23,242 bases of DNA from a virus, in IMG/VR virus record IMGVR_UViG_3300020190_000362, positions 1 to 23,242 of that record; one strand, written 5' to 3'. Shown in pieces: positions 6,817 to 13,448 of the stretch; positions within the stretch are counted from its first letter, which is position 1, and each line of letters starts with the position of its first letter. The position numbers and the translations under genes are program-made. Below the pieces are notes generated by a model. It had not been told where the DNA came from, did no database searches, and saw only the letters and a program-made list of their open reading frames with translations.

Positions 6817-7198
6817 GACTGAATCCTTTATCTTTTGGCTCCAAAGAGCGATTTCCATATCTTTTTTTGTCAGAAAGTTGTTTCAGGTATAAAACTGGAT
6901 CGCCTTTTGGCTCTTTCACCGCCACAAAACAGATTGCAGCCATCATTGCCGGTGCGCCACCCGGATAATTGCGATACAGCGTTGCCAAATGAGCTCGTTG
7001 ACGCTTATCAAGTGATTTTCCCGACATCGCAACCATGAAATCACCCATTCTGCCCTGCGGGTTCCTTTGCACGATCCATTCATGCCACTCTGGCATCGTG
7101 CGAGCGACTATTCCTTCGCCGACTTGCTCTCCCGAAGCCCTGGCACCAGCGTTTTGAGCACCCTTCTCTCTGGTAGTAGCTGTGGATGGCTTTCCCAT
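6794..7198 (-). CDS. Hypothetical replication-operon protein, 134 aa
   Basis: No family is recognised with confidence. The first 35 residues are polar and low in complexity, followed by a helical region with MPEWHEWIVQRNPQGRMGDF and a basic middle (KSLDKRQRAHLATLYRNYPGG). Its place directly before a DnaC-like loader is where many phages have a replisome organiser or loader partner, so that is a possible role. The ATG at 7198 has AGGAGG 11 bases upstream, but this makes the gene overlap its upstream neighbour by 91 bases; ATG at 7096 would avoid the overlap but has no good ribosome-binding site. Confidence 0.65.
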   Translation of the reverse strand: MGKPSTATTREKGAQNAGARASGEQVGEGIVARTMPEWHEWIVQRNPQGRMGDFMVAMSGKSLDKRQRAHLATLYRNYPGGAPAMMAAICFVAVKEPKGDPVLYLKQLSDKKRYGNRSLEPKDKGFSRDEYVES

Positions 7199-7980
7199 TG
7201 GTCGCAAATCCTCCTGTATTCACATGTCGCGTGTGCCCACGATGAGGGGTTAGGATAGACCCCCTTCTCTTGCGCGTCAAGGAAGGACCTCACAGAAATA
7301 TAGAGTCTATCAATCTCATCTTGGCTCCTGCGCGTGACTCTCCGATCAATATTCGGCGCCTTTGAGCTCTTGCTGATGATGTTGAATGTCACCTGTGGAT
7401 CATGATCAAAATTCTCGCGAACCGCCACGACATAGGCGGTTGCCTGCACGTCACCGTGCTCTTTTCCCTCTTCCCACTTTCTTGACGCAGTCTTGTGCTC
7501 GACTACATCCCTGCTCTTCGTGATCATGTCAACCTGGGCCTTCAACTTGATGGGAAGCGAGCCAAGCCTGCTGTGCTTGATTTCTGCGAACATCGTTCGC
7601 TCAACTGCCTCAGCGACCCAATCGTCACCCTCAGTCAGTGCAGCGCGAAGCATCTCCTGACCCATCGCCTGTTGGCTGATGGGGTCGGCCTCCTTCTCCG
7701 CCATCCAGTCAACCTTTTGCGACTCAATCGCATAGGTCAGCCTGTAGGCGTCGTACGCCTTTGTCAGATCGCCATGCTTCTTGCCGCCATCAAGTGGCTG
7801 GTACCAGTTCTGAAGACCAGAGTGCACGGCTGTCCCAAGAGCAAAGAATGGCGTCGTCTTGTCTGTCCAAAGACCGAGGCGGTACCTGTACCACCAGCGT
7901 AGCGGGCAGGAGAGGAACTCTCTCAACTCGCTGACGCTGACGTACTCAGGATGTCGCTCTTCGTGGCGGATCAACTCCAT
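7108..7980 (-). CDS. Cas4/RecB-like PD-(D/E)XK exonuclease, 290 aa
   Basis: The pattern fits the PDDEXK_1 nucleases: SELREFLSCPLRWWYRYRLGL at the N-terminus, GTAVHSGL (49-56), the catalytic QVDMI (D151) and VEHKTA (E161 and K163), and QATAYVVAV (179-187) as the following helix. C25 with C253 and C259 recalls the iron-sulfur staple of AddB/Cas4 proteins, though a fourth cysteine is not obvious. Such nucleases resect DNA ends to feed a single-strand annealing protein, and one candidate is the gene just upstream. The ATG overlaps that gene's stop as TGATG. Confidence 0.88.
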   Translation of the reverse strand: MELIRHEERHPEYVSVSELREFLSCPLRWWYRYRLGLWTDKTTPFFALGTAVHSGLQNWYQPLDGGKKHGDLTKAYDAYRLTYAIESQKVDWMAEKEADPISQQAMGQEMLRAALTEGDDWVAEAVERTMFAEIKHSRLGSLPIKLKAQVDMITKSRDVVEHKTASRKWEEGKEHGDVQATAYVVAVRENFDHDPQVTFNIISKSSKAPNIDRRVTRRSQDEIDRLYISVRSFLDAQEKGVYPNPSSWAHATCEYRRICDQWESHPQLLPERRVLKTLVPGLRESKSAKE

Positions 7981-8570
7981 CAGGCAAGAGCCGCGCGTCG
8001 GTTCTTCCAAGCACTCTGGAGCATGCCACGCTCATTCTCGCTGAGGTCAAGACCAGCAATTTCCTGACCAACTCGCTGCAATTCCGCAGCATCGCTCGCA
8101 GAGTCAATTGCATCAAGCCAGTTCAACACCACTGGGCTATCTTCAATCTTCACGTCGTCAAAGATGTTCTTTGCCGCAGCGACGATTGGATCAGCCTTGG
8201 TTGCGGCGCCACCCTTGGCGCGGATTTCGTCGCCAGACGCAACCTTCTTTGAAGGAAGACCAGCCATCACAAGCGCACGCCCAGCGGCGCTTGTCTCGGT
8301 GTTCTCCAACTCCGACCCACGCGTGTATGGGGTGCTGCCTGGAATTGACATAGAGGCATGCCCGACACCTGCTGGCTTTTCATCCAATGTTTCGCCGCGA
8401 AAGACTTGCGCCTTCATCACAACGACCTTATCGGTGAGTTGTACAAGCTCGGTCTCAATTCGCGCATTTGGATACGCGTCGTACCAAGCCTTGATGCGGT
8501 CTGCTACCTCAACATAGTCTGCTGCGAATGCCCTGCGCTTCTCCGGCGCTGAACTATTTCCGTAAGCCAT
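7980..8570 (-). CDS. Putative single-strand annealing/recombination protein, 196 aa
   Basis: The N-terminal 110 residues have the layout of a group of phage proteins near recombination nucleases: DRIKAWYDAYPNARIETELV, then a strand with VVVMKAQVFRGE, then GHASMS and ELENTETSAAGRALVMAGL. The 'ETSAxGRALxxAG' helix is shared with ERF/Rad52-like annealing proteins as I remember them. The C-terminal third is a separate helical domain. Directly downstream is the Cas4/RecB-like nuclease with a TGATG overlap, the normal partner pairing. Role is inferred from context plus this partial similarity. Confidence 0.65.
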   Translation of the reverse strand: MAYGNSSAPEKRRAFAADYVEVADRIKAWYDAYPNARIETELVQLTDKVVVMKAQVFRGETLDEKPAGVGHASMSIPGSTPYTRGSELENTETSAAGRALVMAGLPSKKVASGDEIRAKGGAATKADPIVAAAKNIFDDVKIEDSPVVLNWLDAIDSASDAAELQRVGQEIAGLDLSENERGMLQSAWKNRRAALA

Positions 8571-8575
8571 CTCTT

Positions 8576-8854
8576 TTACCTACCTTTCTTAAGCTCTGCG
8601 GCTCTGCGCAGATACTCCCTAAACAAATCCTCCTCGGCAACTCCGAGAAGGTCGCTTATCTTAGCCCTCATTGGCCGACTCATCTTCACATGCCCAAACC
8701 GAAGGTCCCGAAGGTACTGCGGATGGCACTCAAGATATTTTGCCACAACATCATGGGGAATGCAAGAGTCGTCAATGACCTGCCAGATGTGCGCGCAGGT
8801 AGCACGCTGCATAAGGCGCCACTCCCTCCCCTTTTGCCCACTAAGTTTAGACAC
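8576..8854 (-). CDS. Helix-turn-helix DNA-binding protein, 92 aa
   Basis: The segment VVAKYLECHPQYLRDLRFGHVKMSRPMRAKISDLLG looks like a Cro/CI-type helix-turn-helix: a helix, a recognition helix, and a third helix ending in the DLLGV motif. The basic N-terminus could touch DNA as well. The GTG start at 8854 overlaps the upstream gene by 8 bases; an ATG at 8812 has the better GGGGAGGG site and would give 78 residues. It may regulate the replication operon or act as an origin-binding protein. Confidence 0.65.
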   Translation of the reverse strand: MSKLSGQKGREWRLMQRATCAHIWQVIDDSCIPHDVVAKYLECHPQYLRDLRFGHVKMSRPMRAKISDLLGVAEEDLFREYLRRAAELKKGR

Positions 8855-9134
8855 CTACCGTGTTGATGTCTTCTGGAGAGCGAATCCACTCCTCGCAGGC
8901 AAGGCTGATGCCGCGCTTGATCCAGAGCAGGTCTTCAGCACTTAGGTTCTCACCACTGTCAGCCAATGCACCCTCTAGGATTGCGTGTGCATCAGCCACG
9001 ACGGAGAGAACAATTGCCTCCTTCTCTGCAGATTGATGTTTGCCTAGGGCCCCTGCGGTCTCATGCGACTCAAGTGCCATAACAAAGCAGGACTTACCAC
9101 GAAGCCCCAACTCAATCTTTTGAGTTTCTGTCAC
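8847..9134 (-). CDS. Hypothetical protein, 95 aa
   Basis: No family recognised. It looks like a small all-helical acidic protein, with long helices around residues 38-60 (EKEAIVLSVVADAHAILEGA) and 65-85 (SAEDLLWIKRGISLACEEWI). No cysteine cluster and no membrane segment. Its ATG overlaps the stop of the Zn/HTH gene as ATGA, so it is translated as part of the operon. Confidence 0.7.
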   Translation of the reverse strand: MTETQKIELGLRGKSCFVMALESHETAGALGKHQSAEKEAIVLSVVADAHAILEGALADSGENLSAEDLLWIKRGISLACEEWIRSPEDINTVGV

Positions 9135-9358
9135 TTCCTTACCTTTCCAAGAATCTGGTACACACGCTGGCGGCTGATCCCGAGCTTCCTCGCGATGTCT
9201 ACCATTGTCATTCCAGAATCTTTTAGTCCCTGAATCTCGCTAGCCCGAATTTCAAGCGATGCGAGAGCAGAAGTGGAGCGATGCTTGTGATTGCACCACC
9301 AGCATCGAGCAGCCTCAGGCGAAGTGACTTGCTTTCCGCAATTCACGCAATTCGCCAT
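9131..9358 (-). CDS. Zinc-ribbon helix-turn-helix regulator, 75 aa
   Basis: Residues 4-22 carry two CxxC pairs (C4/C7 and C19/C22) of a zinc ribbon. Residues 44-72 (GLKDSGMTMVDIARKLG followed by ISRQRVYQILGKV) form a textbook resolvase/sigma-like helix-turn-helix. It is the first gene behind the promoter at 9388-9416 and has a good GGAAGGAG site. A perfect palindrome overlaps that promoter's -35, so autoregulation of the replication operon is a reasonable guess. Confidence 0.82.
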   Translation of the reverse strand: MANCVNCGKQVTSPEAARCWWCNHKHRSTSALASLEIRASEIQGLKDSGMTMVDIARKLGISRQRVYQILGKVRK

Positions 9359-9387
9359 TTGGTCGCTCCTTCCAACTTCATGCCAGA

Positions 9388-9416
9388 AGCATACAGGGCT
9401 CTTATTGACATGTCAA
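9388..9416 (-). promoter_or_regulatory. Promoter with palindromic operator for the replication operon
   Basis: On the minus strand a perfect TTGACA (9411-9416) is followed after 17 bases by TATGCT (9388-9393). The -35 is half of a perfect 12-bp palindrome, TTGACATGTCAA (9405-9416), so a dimeric repressor bound there would block RNA polymerase. The start point would be near 9381, with a leader of about 23 bases holding GGAAGGAG. Confidence 0.75.
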
Positions 9417-9428
9417 GGGGAGGCAGGT

Positions 9429-9758
9429 CTATTCTGCCTGACCATAAAACTTATTCAGATATTTGTTAATCAGCGGGCGCCAGACCCTAGACTGCTCGGT
9501 CTTCATTCTGTGATGGAGACCGCACAATGAGACAAGGTTCTGTGGGATTGATGGCCCCCTCTTGCCCAGACCAGAAGAATTGACGTGATCCAGTTCTAGC
9601 CCAAATCTGTCAGATGGGCCAAACTGCGTCCCGCACCTTCCAATCATTCCTATCTTTGGGCCAACGCATCCACCGTCCCTTTTGAACACCTCGCGGGCGA
9701 CCCCTAAGGTAACTGGGTCCTTGTGGCGGATGGCTTGCTTGATCCTCAATCTTTTCAC
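9429..9758 (-). CDS. HNH endonuclease, 109 aa
   Basis: The HNH core is clear: ELDHVNSSG (D57, H58), the central N in SIPQNLVSL (N74) and CGLHHRMK (C79, H82, H83), with C31 and C42 as likely structural zinc ligands. Short HNH proteins of this kind cut or nick DNA; in several cos-type phages an HNH nuclease next to the terminase and portal takes part in genome packaging. Here it sits two genes from the portal. GTG at 9758 overlaps the stop of the upstream nuclease (GTGA), so the two nucleases are coupled. Confidence 0.88.
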   Translation of the reverse strand: MKRLRIKQAIRHKDPVTLGVAREVFKRDGGCVGPKIGMIGRCGTQFGPSDRFGLELDHVNSSGLGKRGPSIPQNLVSLCGLHHRMKTEQSRVWRPLINKYLNKFYGQAE

Positions 9759-10237
9759 TGCCGACTCTTTAGGTATTCAACCAGCTTGTTCATAGGTCGC
9801 AGCATGCTCTTTGGGGCAATGATGAAATCATCTTCTCGCTGACGAAACTTATCGTACTTTCGCTCAACCCACCAAGCACTTGGTTTTTCTGCAGACATCG
9901 CGAGCATCCTGCCGGTTTTCCTGCTTACAAACACATACGCAATTGGACGTTTTTTCTTTCCGTAAAACCCACTGTATGTATCAACGATAGTTCGCTCAAG
10001 CGGCCACGAGTTTGGGTCGTCCCCAAAGTTCTGATTGATTGACTTCACCTCAATAACATCTCCATTTGCAAGGATGATGTCTTTTTCATTACGGGTGAAC
10101 CTTGACCACTTTGCAGGGTCGTATTCAAGTTCTAGTTCGGGGACTTCGCAATCAATTCCCTTGCTTCTCAGGTAATCGGCGACGCGCCCGTTGTACTCGT
10201 GTCCCTCTCGATACGCTCGGTAGTAATCGTGGCTCAT
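9755..10237 (-). CDS. Putative PD-(D/E)XK endonuclease, 160 aa
   Basis: A nuclease core can be traced: an N-terminal helix with GHEYNGRVADYL (12-23), then NEKDIIL (D53) and GDVIEVKS with E63 and K65, matching the D...ExK pattern of PD-(D/E)XK enzymes. Later GKKKRPIAYVFVSRKTG is the expected core strand and basic loop. The ATG has GGAGG upstream. It is translationally coupled to the HNH gene, an uncommon pair. It may be a restriction-like or branch-cutting nuclease; the substrate is unknown. Confidence 0.68.
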   Translation of the reverse strand: MSHDYYRAYREGHEYNGRVADYLRSKGIDCEVPELELEYDPAKWSRFTRNEKDIILANGDVIEVKSINQNFGDDPNSWPLERTIVDTYSGFYGKKKRPIAYVFVSRKTGRMLAMSAEKPSAWWVERKYDKFRQREDDFIIAPKSMLRPMNKLVEYLKSRQ

Positions 10238-10292
10238 CGGGACCTCCCTTCTTTCTTGATCCCCTCTCAGCCGTCATCACTCGGCATGGAAG

Positions 10293-10301
10293 AAAATAGC
10301 A
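10293..10301 (-). promoter_or_regulatory. Possible extended -10 promoter before the nuclease pair
   Basis: TGCTATTTT on the minus strand resembles an extended -10 (TGn-TATAAT) in the 100-base gap between portal and nuclease. No matching -35 was found, and the leader would be about 50 bases. Weak call. Confidence 0.3.
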
Positions 10302-10337
10302 CGGTTGTGGGTGATATGTCTTTTCTGGCGTCACGAA

Positions 10338-12530
10338 TTAACTCTTTCGCTCGCGAGCCTCAACTTGGCGCATAATCTTATTTGACCAAGCAACCCCAGG
10401 ATCGCCGCCCCAGAGCGCCCATGCGATACGACCAGCGGATGGGAATCCCGGCTGTCCGGGCCTAAACCCTTCGCCCTGCTTGTCAACCTCATGTCGAGCA
10501 AGGAATGCGCGCATTTTGCGCACACGTGGAATCGTCATTGTGTTGCTGATGAGCATACGTGCAGTTGTCTGACCTGGCCCAATACCTCCGCGACCAAATT
10601 CTCGTCGCCAATCAAGTCCTCGTTTTGCTTCCGACTTTACGGCCGACGGGACATTCAGGCTGATCCCTGAGTAGTCTGCTGCAGCGTGCTTTTCTGCTAC
10701 ATCTTCTGGTCCGTGAACCTGCGGGACACCAAGTGCCCGATAGGCGTCACGAGTATCTGCGTCGTTTTCAATTGCTTCAACGACCCTACCGCTTTCCTTG
10801 AGGATCTTTGACATTCTGTATTTCTTGAACTGCAGACCAGCACCAGCGGGGAAATCGCTCAAATGAACGACATCGTGTGGAATGTCGTTTTCATCAAGCC
10901 ATTCCTCGGTCTCTTGCAGTCGCTTCACGGATCTGCTGCTCACGATGAATATTCTGTGCGTTTCAGACTTTCTTCGCAGATAGTCTGCAACCACTTCGTT
11001 GACCTGATCATTGTCATCCGATGCTGTCAATGTGCCTTGAATATCGGCAACAATGATGGAATCACCAGCGGACTTCGCCTCGTCAATCTCAATCGTGAGC
11101 CTAAGCTTGTTCTCAAGGTCCGATGGATTCTGGTTCGGCGTGTTATTGGGACTGGGGTCTGGCTGCATATCCTCGCCGTTCTGTGGACCGATATCTTCTG
11201 GGCTATCCGGCGTCGGCGGCTCGTTGACCGCACTAGATCCAAAAACAACCGTGTCAAGATATTCAGCGTAGCGGTCTGAGGGGACATATCCCTTCGGGGT
11301 CTGGAAAAGGATTTGATCACCGATCTGACCAATCCCATCTTGACCGCGCTCACGAAGGGCATCGTTGATGCGTAGCCATGGCAGTCCGCCAAGAGCCATC
11401 TTGTTGTACTCGGCAATGGTTTGCTGTGCCGTGCGTCCAATCTCCGTGAAGACGAAACGCAAGTCCCTGTCATAGCGGGCAACCACTTCTCGAGTCAGAT
11501 ACTCGGCAATCAACTCAGCCAACGGAACAATTCCGTTGTCGTAGGTGAACGCAGCATTGGTTTCTGCGGTGCTCTTGTTGATGTCAAATGAAATACCGAT
11601 GTCTTGTGGCTGCACGGCAAAAACTGCACAGATCTTTCGGGCAAGATAAACCTGCCACTCCATGAACTGCATGTCGCGGTTTGAAGCAGCGAGTGGAAGC
11701 CACTGCATGCCCTTGCCACCACCCGTGATTGCAATTTGGCTCTTGCCAGCAACTTCGGCTTCCCAATACGCCTTGAATGAATCAACCTGATCTGGGCGAA
11801 CTCCCTCTCCAAGGTGTAGAACGCCCGGTGGAGCTGCCTGAGAAACAGCCTTTGCGTTGTATGCCGCAGCATCAAGGTCTGCGGTAATTGTCTCCGCAAG
11901 AACCTCAAGTGGAGAAAGACCGATTGGGCTGTAGGTAACTGGGTTTGCAATTATGACAACTAACTCGTCATTCTTGTATGTCGCAACCTGCTTTCCCGCG
12001 CCATCCAACTCGTAGTATCGCGGCTTGCTTTCATCGCGACCGTCCCAAGTTGTGTCAAAAGCAATTCGTGCCGCATCCTTGTTCCAAAGGTAGGCAATTG
12101 GATCTGCCCCAACGCGAGAGCCAACCTTTTTCTCAACCTCAATCGCACCCTGATCTAGGACAAGGATGTCCTCAATTACTGGCTCAATGAATGAGCGCCA
12201 AGAGTCGCCCCTTGGGTTTGGTCGTCGTAGCAGATCGCGCAGTTTTTGTACGGTTCGCGGATCTGCAATATCTCCAGCATCGGTGGTAACAATGTCCCAC
12301 TTTGCTCGGCTGATCTGTTGTCGGCGAAGGTTTACTGCTGCACGAATCCAAGGATTGTGGCGCGACCATCGGCGCAGTTGCTCGGTACTCATCTTGGTGA
12401 CGGTGTTTAAACCATAGGCGCCGCGAGCATATGGACCGGCGTCTGGAACAAGCGACGGTGTCGCCTTTTCGGTTGTCGCCCGAGCTGCGCCCCCAAAGAT
12501 ACGCTGCAGGATAGATCGCTGTTCTGCCAT
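10338..12530 (-). CDS. Portal protein fused to a HAD-like domain and a C-terminal phage domain, 730 aa
   Basis: Residues 1-430 are an HK97-type portal: an N-terminal arm, the helical WSRHNPWIRAAVNLRRQQI stretch, and the stem/clip region with ANPVTYSPIGLSPLEVL; it forms the dodecameric DNA gate. After a Pro/Asn-rich linker (431-472), residues 490-612 look like a HAD hydrolase: VADIQGTL (D496), IVSSRS (529-534), a lysine at 575 or 578, and ENDADTRDAY. The second aspartate of the DxD motif is Q498, so phosphatase activity is doubtful. Residues 621-722 form a domain ending in SAGRIAWALWGGDPG, which I recall in phage structural proteins. GGAAGG lies six bases before the ATG. Confidence 0.9.
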   Translation of the reverse strand: MAEQRSILQRIFGGAARATTEKATPSLVPDAGPYARGAYGLNTVTKMSTEQLRRWSRHNPWIRAAVNLRRQQISRAKWDIVTTDAGDIADPRTVQKLRDLLRRPNPRGDSWRSFIEPVIEDILVLDQGAIEVEKKVGSRVGADPIAYLWNKDAARIAFDTTWDGRDESKPRYYELDGAGKQVATYKNDELVVIIANPVTYSPIGLSPLEVLAETITADLDAAAYNAKAVSQAAPPGVLHLGEGVRPDQVDSFKAYWEAEVAGKSQIAITGGGKGMQWLPLAASNRDMQFMEWQVYLARKICAVFAVQPQDIGISFDINKSTAETNAAFTYDNGIVPLAELIAEYLTREVVARYDRDLRFVFTEIGRTAQQTIAEYNKMALGGLPWLRINDALRERGQDGIGQIGDQILFQTPKGYVPSDRYAEYLDTVVFGSSAVNEPPTPDSPEDIGPQNGEDMQPDPSPNNTPNQNPSDLENKLRLTIEIDEAKSAGDSIIVADIQGTLTASDDNDQVNEVVADYLRRKSETHRIFIVSSRSVKRLQETEEWLDENDIPHDVVHLSDFPAGAGLQFKKYRMSKILKESGRVVEAIENDADTRDAYRALGVPQVHGPEDVAEKHAAADYSGISLNVPSAVKSEAKRGLDWRREFGRGGIGPGQTTARMLISNTMTIPRVRKMRAFLARHEVDKQGEGFRPGQPGFPSAGRIAWALWGGDPGVAWSNKIMRQVEARERKS

Positions 12531-12532
12531 GA

Positions 12533-12757
12533 CTACCTTCCGCTACGCTGTTTCCTGATCGCATTGAACCAAATGGTATCCACTGCGTCAGTATTGACAA
12601 ATTTACGCATTTCGTCAATGGTGCAATCCACTACACGTCGTCCATTGACATAATTTATAGTTCTCTTGTTAAGGGCCTTCGTCCAGTGTATTGGCACGAC
12701 GAAAGTTCCGTCTGTGAACTGAACCTCAATCGTTGAATCAACGCCAGGAATCAGCAT
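12533..12757 (-). CDS. Hypothetical protein, 74 aa
   Basis: No family recognised. It reads as a small beta-rich protein (STIEVQFTDGTFVVPIHW, then TINYVNGRRVVDCTIDEM) with a basic C-terminal end. It overlaps the upstream 165-aa gene by 20 bases and ends two bases before the portal start, so it is co-expressed with the portal. Confidence 0.65.
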   Translation of the reverse strand: MLIPGVDSTIEVQFTDGTFVVPIHWTKALNKRTINYVNGRRVVDCTIDEMRKFVNTDAVDTIWFNAIRKQRSGR

Positions 12758-13235
12758 CTTCTGGGTCTATGTCCTCAACTGGGTCAATCGCCCCAGGCTC
12801 CGGCCTGCGGTGAGTGGCTGCACTGCCAAATATTGCAAGCTCATTGTGAATGGCTCGCATGATGCTGTCAATATCTGTGTCTGCTGTCTCCTCGTCCTCC
12901 CCCTTCAGCATCTCATCCACCTGGATGGCAATCTTCCGACGCTGCGGGACGCTCTGTCGGCTCTTGTGAAGGTCGGCATAGCACCAGTGGCAGACATTGT
13001 ACCGCTTCTGCCCACGAGCCCTGGGGATCATGGGTTCTGGGACCAACTCGGTCACAATGTGCTCAGAGCCAGCGAGGATGCCGCAGGAGGCGCATCGCGG
13101 GTGGGACCTTCTACCCCTCTCATAGGACTCTATGACCGGCTGAATCTGTCGCTGGAGTCGGATCAGCGCCCTAGCCAGATCCTTGATCTGATCGCCAGAG
13201 TAGTTAATTTCACTGCATAGCGAGCACTGCGACAT
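12738..13235 (-). CDS. Cysteine-rich, probably zinc-binding protein, 165 aa
   Basis: There are three CxxC pairs: C4/C7, C48/C51 and C82/C85. The last two, 30 residues apart, look like a zinc ribbon (HPRCASCGIL and NVCHWCYADL). The C-terminal 50 residues are acidic and proline-rich. It is the first gene behind an extended -10 promoter, and its ATG would be the first base of the mRNA. It leads the transcription unit that includes the portal, so a regulatory or packaging role is possible, but no known family was recognised. Confidence 0.72.
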   Translation of the reverse strand: MSQCSLCSEINYSGDQIKDLARALIRLQRQIQPVIESYERGRRSHPRCASCGILAGSEHIVTELVPEPMIPRARGQKRYNVCHWCYADLHKSRQSVPQRRKIAIQVDEMLKGEDEETADTDIDSIMRAIHNELAIFGSAATHRRPEPGAIDPVEDIDPEDADSWR

Positions 13236-13241
13236 GGCTTG

Positions 13242-13250
13242 ATTATAGCA
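13242..13250 (-). promoter_or_regulatory. Extended -10 promoter giving a leaderless start
   Basis: On the minus strand TGCTATAAT combines the TGn extension with a perfect TATAAT. The hexamer ends exactly six bases before the ATG at 13235, so transcription should start at the A of the start codon. No -35 is found at 16-18 bases, as expected for extended -10 promoters. Confidence 0.75.
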
Positions 13251-13319
13251 CGAATGTTAAGATTTAGTTTAGGTTCAGTTAAGGAGTCTTACCCGCAGAT
13301 CGTACAGGCAAGCACGATA

Positions 13320-13328
13320 TGTTACAAT
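13320..13328 (+). promoter_or_regulatory. Possible extended -10 promoter for the protease-capsid unit
   Basis: TGTTACAAT (TGn plus TACAAT, one mismatch) lies about 120 bases before the protease start, in the divergent intergenic region; a second TATTAT follows at 13335-13340. The leader contains a small CCGAA/TTCGG hairpin at 13342-13355. No -35 was found. Which box is used cannot be told from sequence. Confidence 0.4.
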
Positions 13329-13448
13329 CTGGTGTATTATCCCGAAAGGGTTCGGTAAATGCGCCAAAAGGTGGTAGAAACATCACCTCTTGACTCAGGT
13401 AAACCCTCGGTTAATTATTGGTAAAGTCAATATAGCAACGGAGGCTCC

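Noticed and set aside
6127-6858. ATG at 6858 as start of the DnaC-like gene
   Set aside because: It has no ribosome-binding site and overlaps the upstream gene by 65 bases, while the GTG at 6816 has AAAGGA at seven bases.
9405-9435. Plus-strand promoter using the other half of the palindrome (TTGACA with TATTCT)
   Set aside because: The spacing is 19 bases and there is no plus-strand gene downstream.
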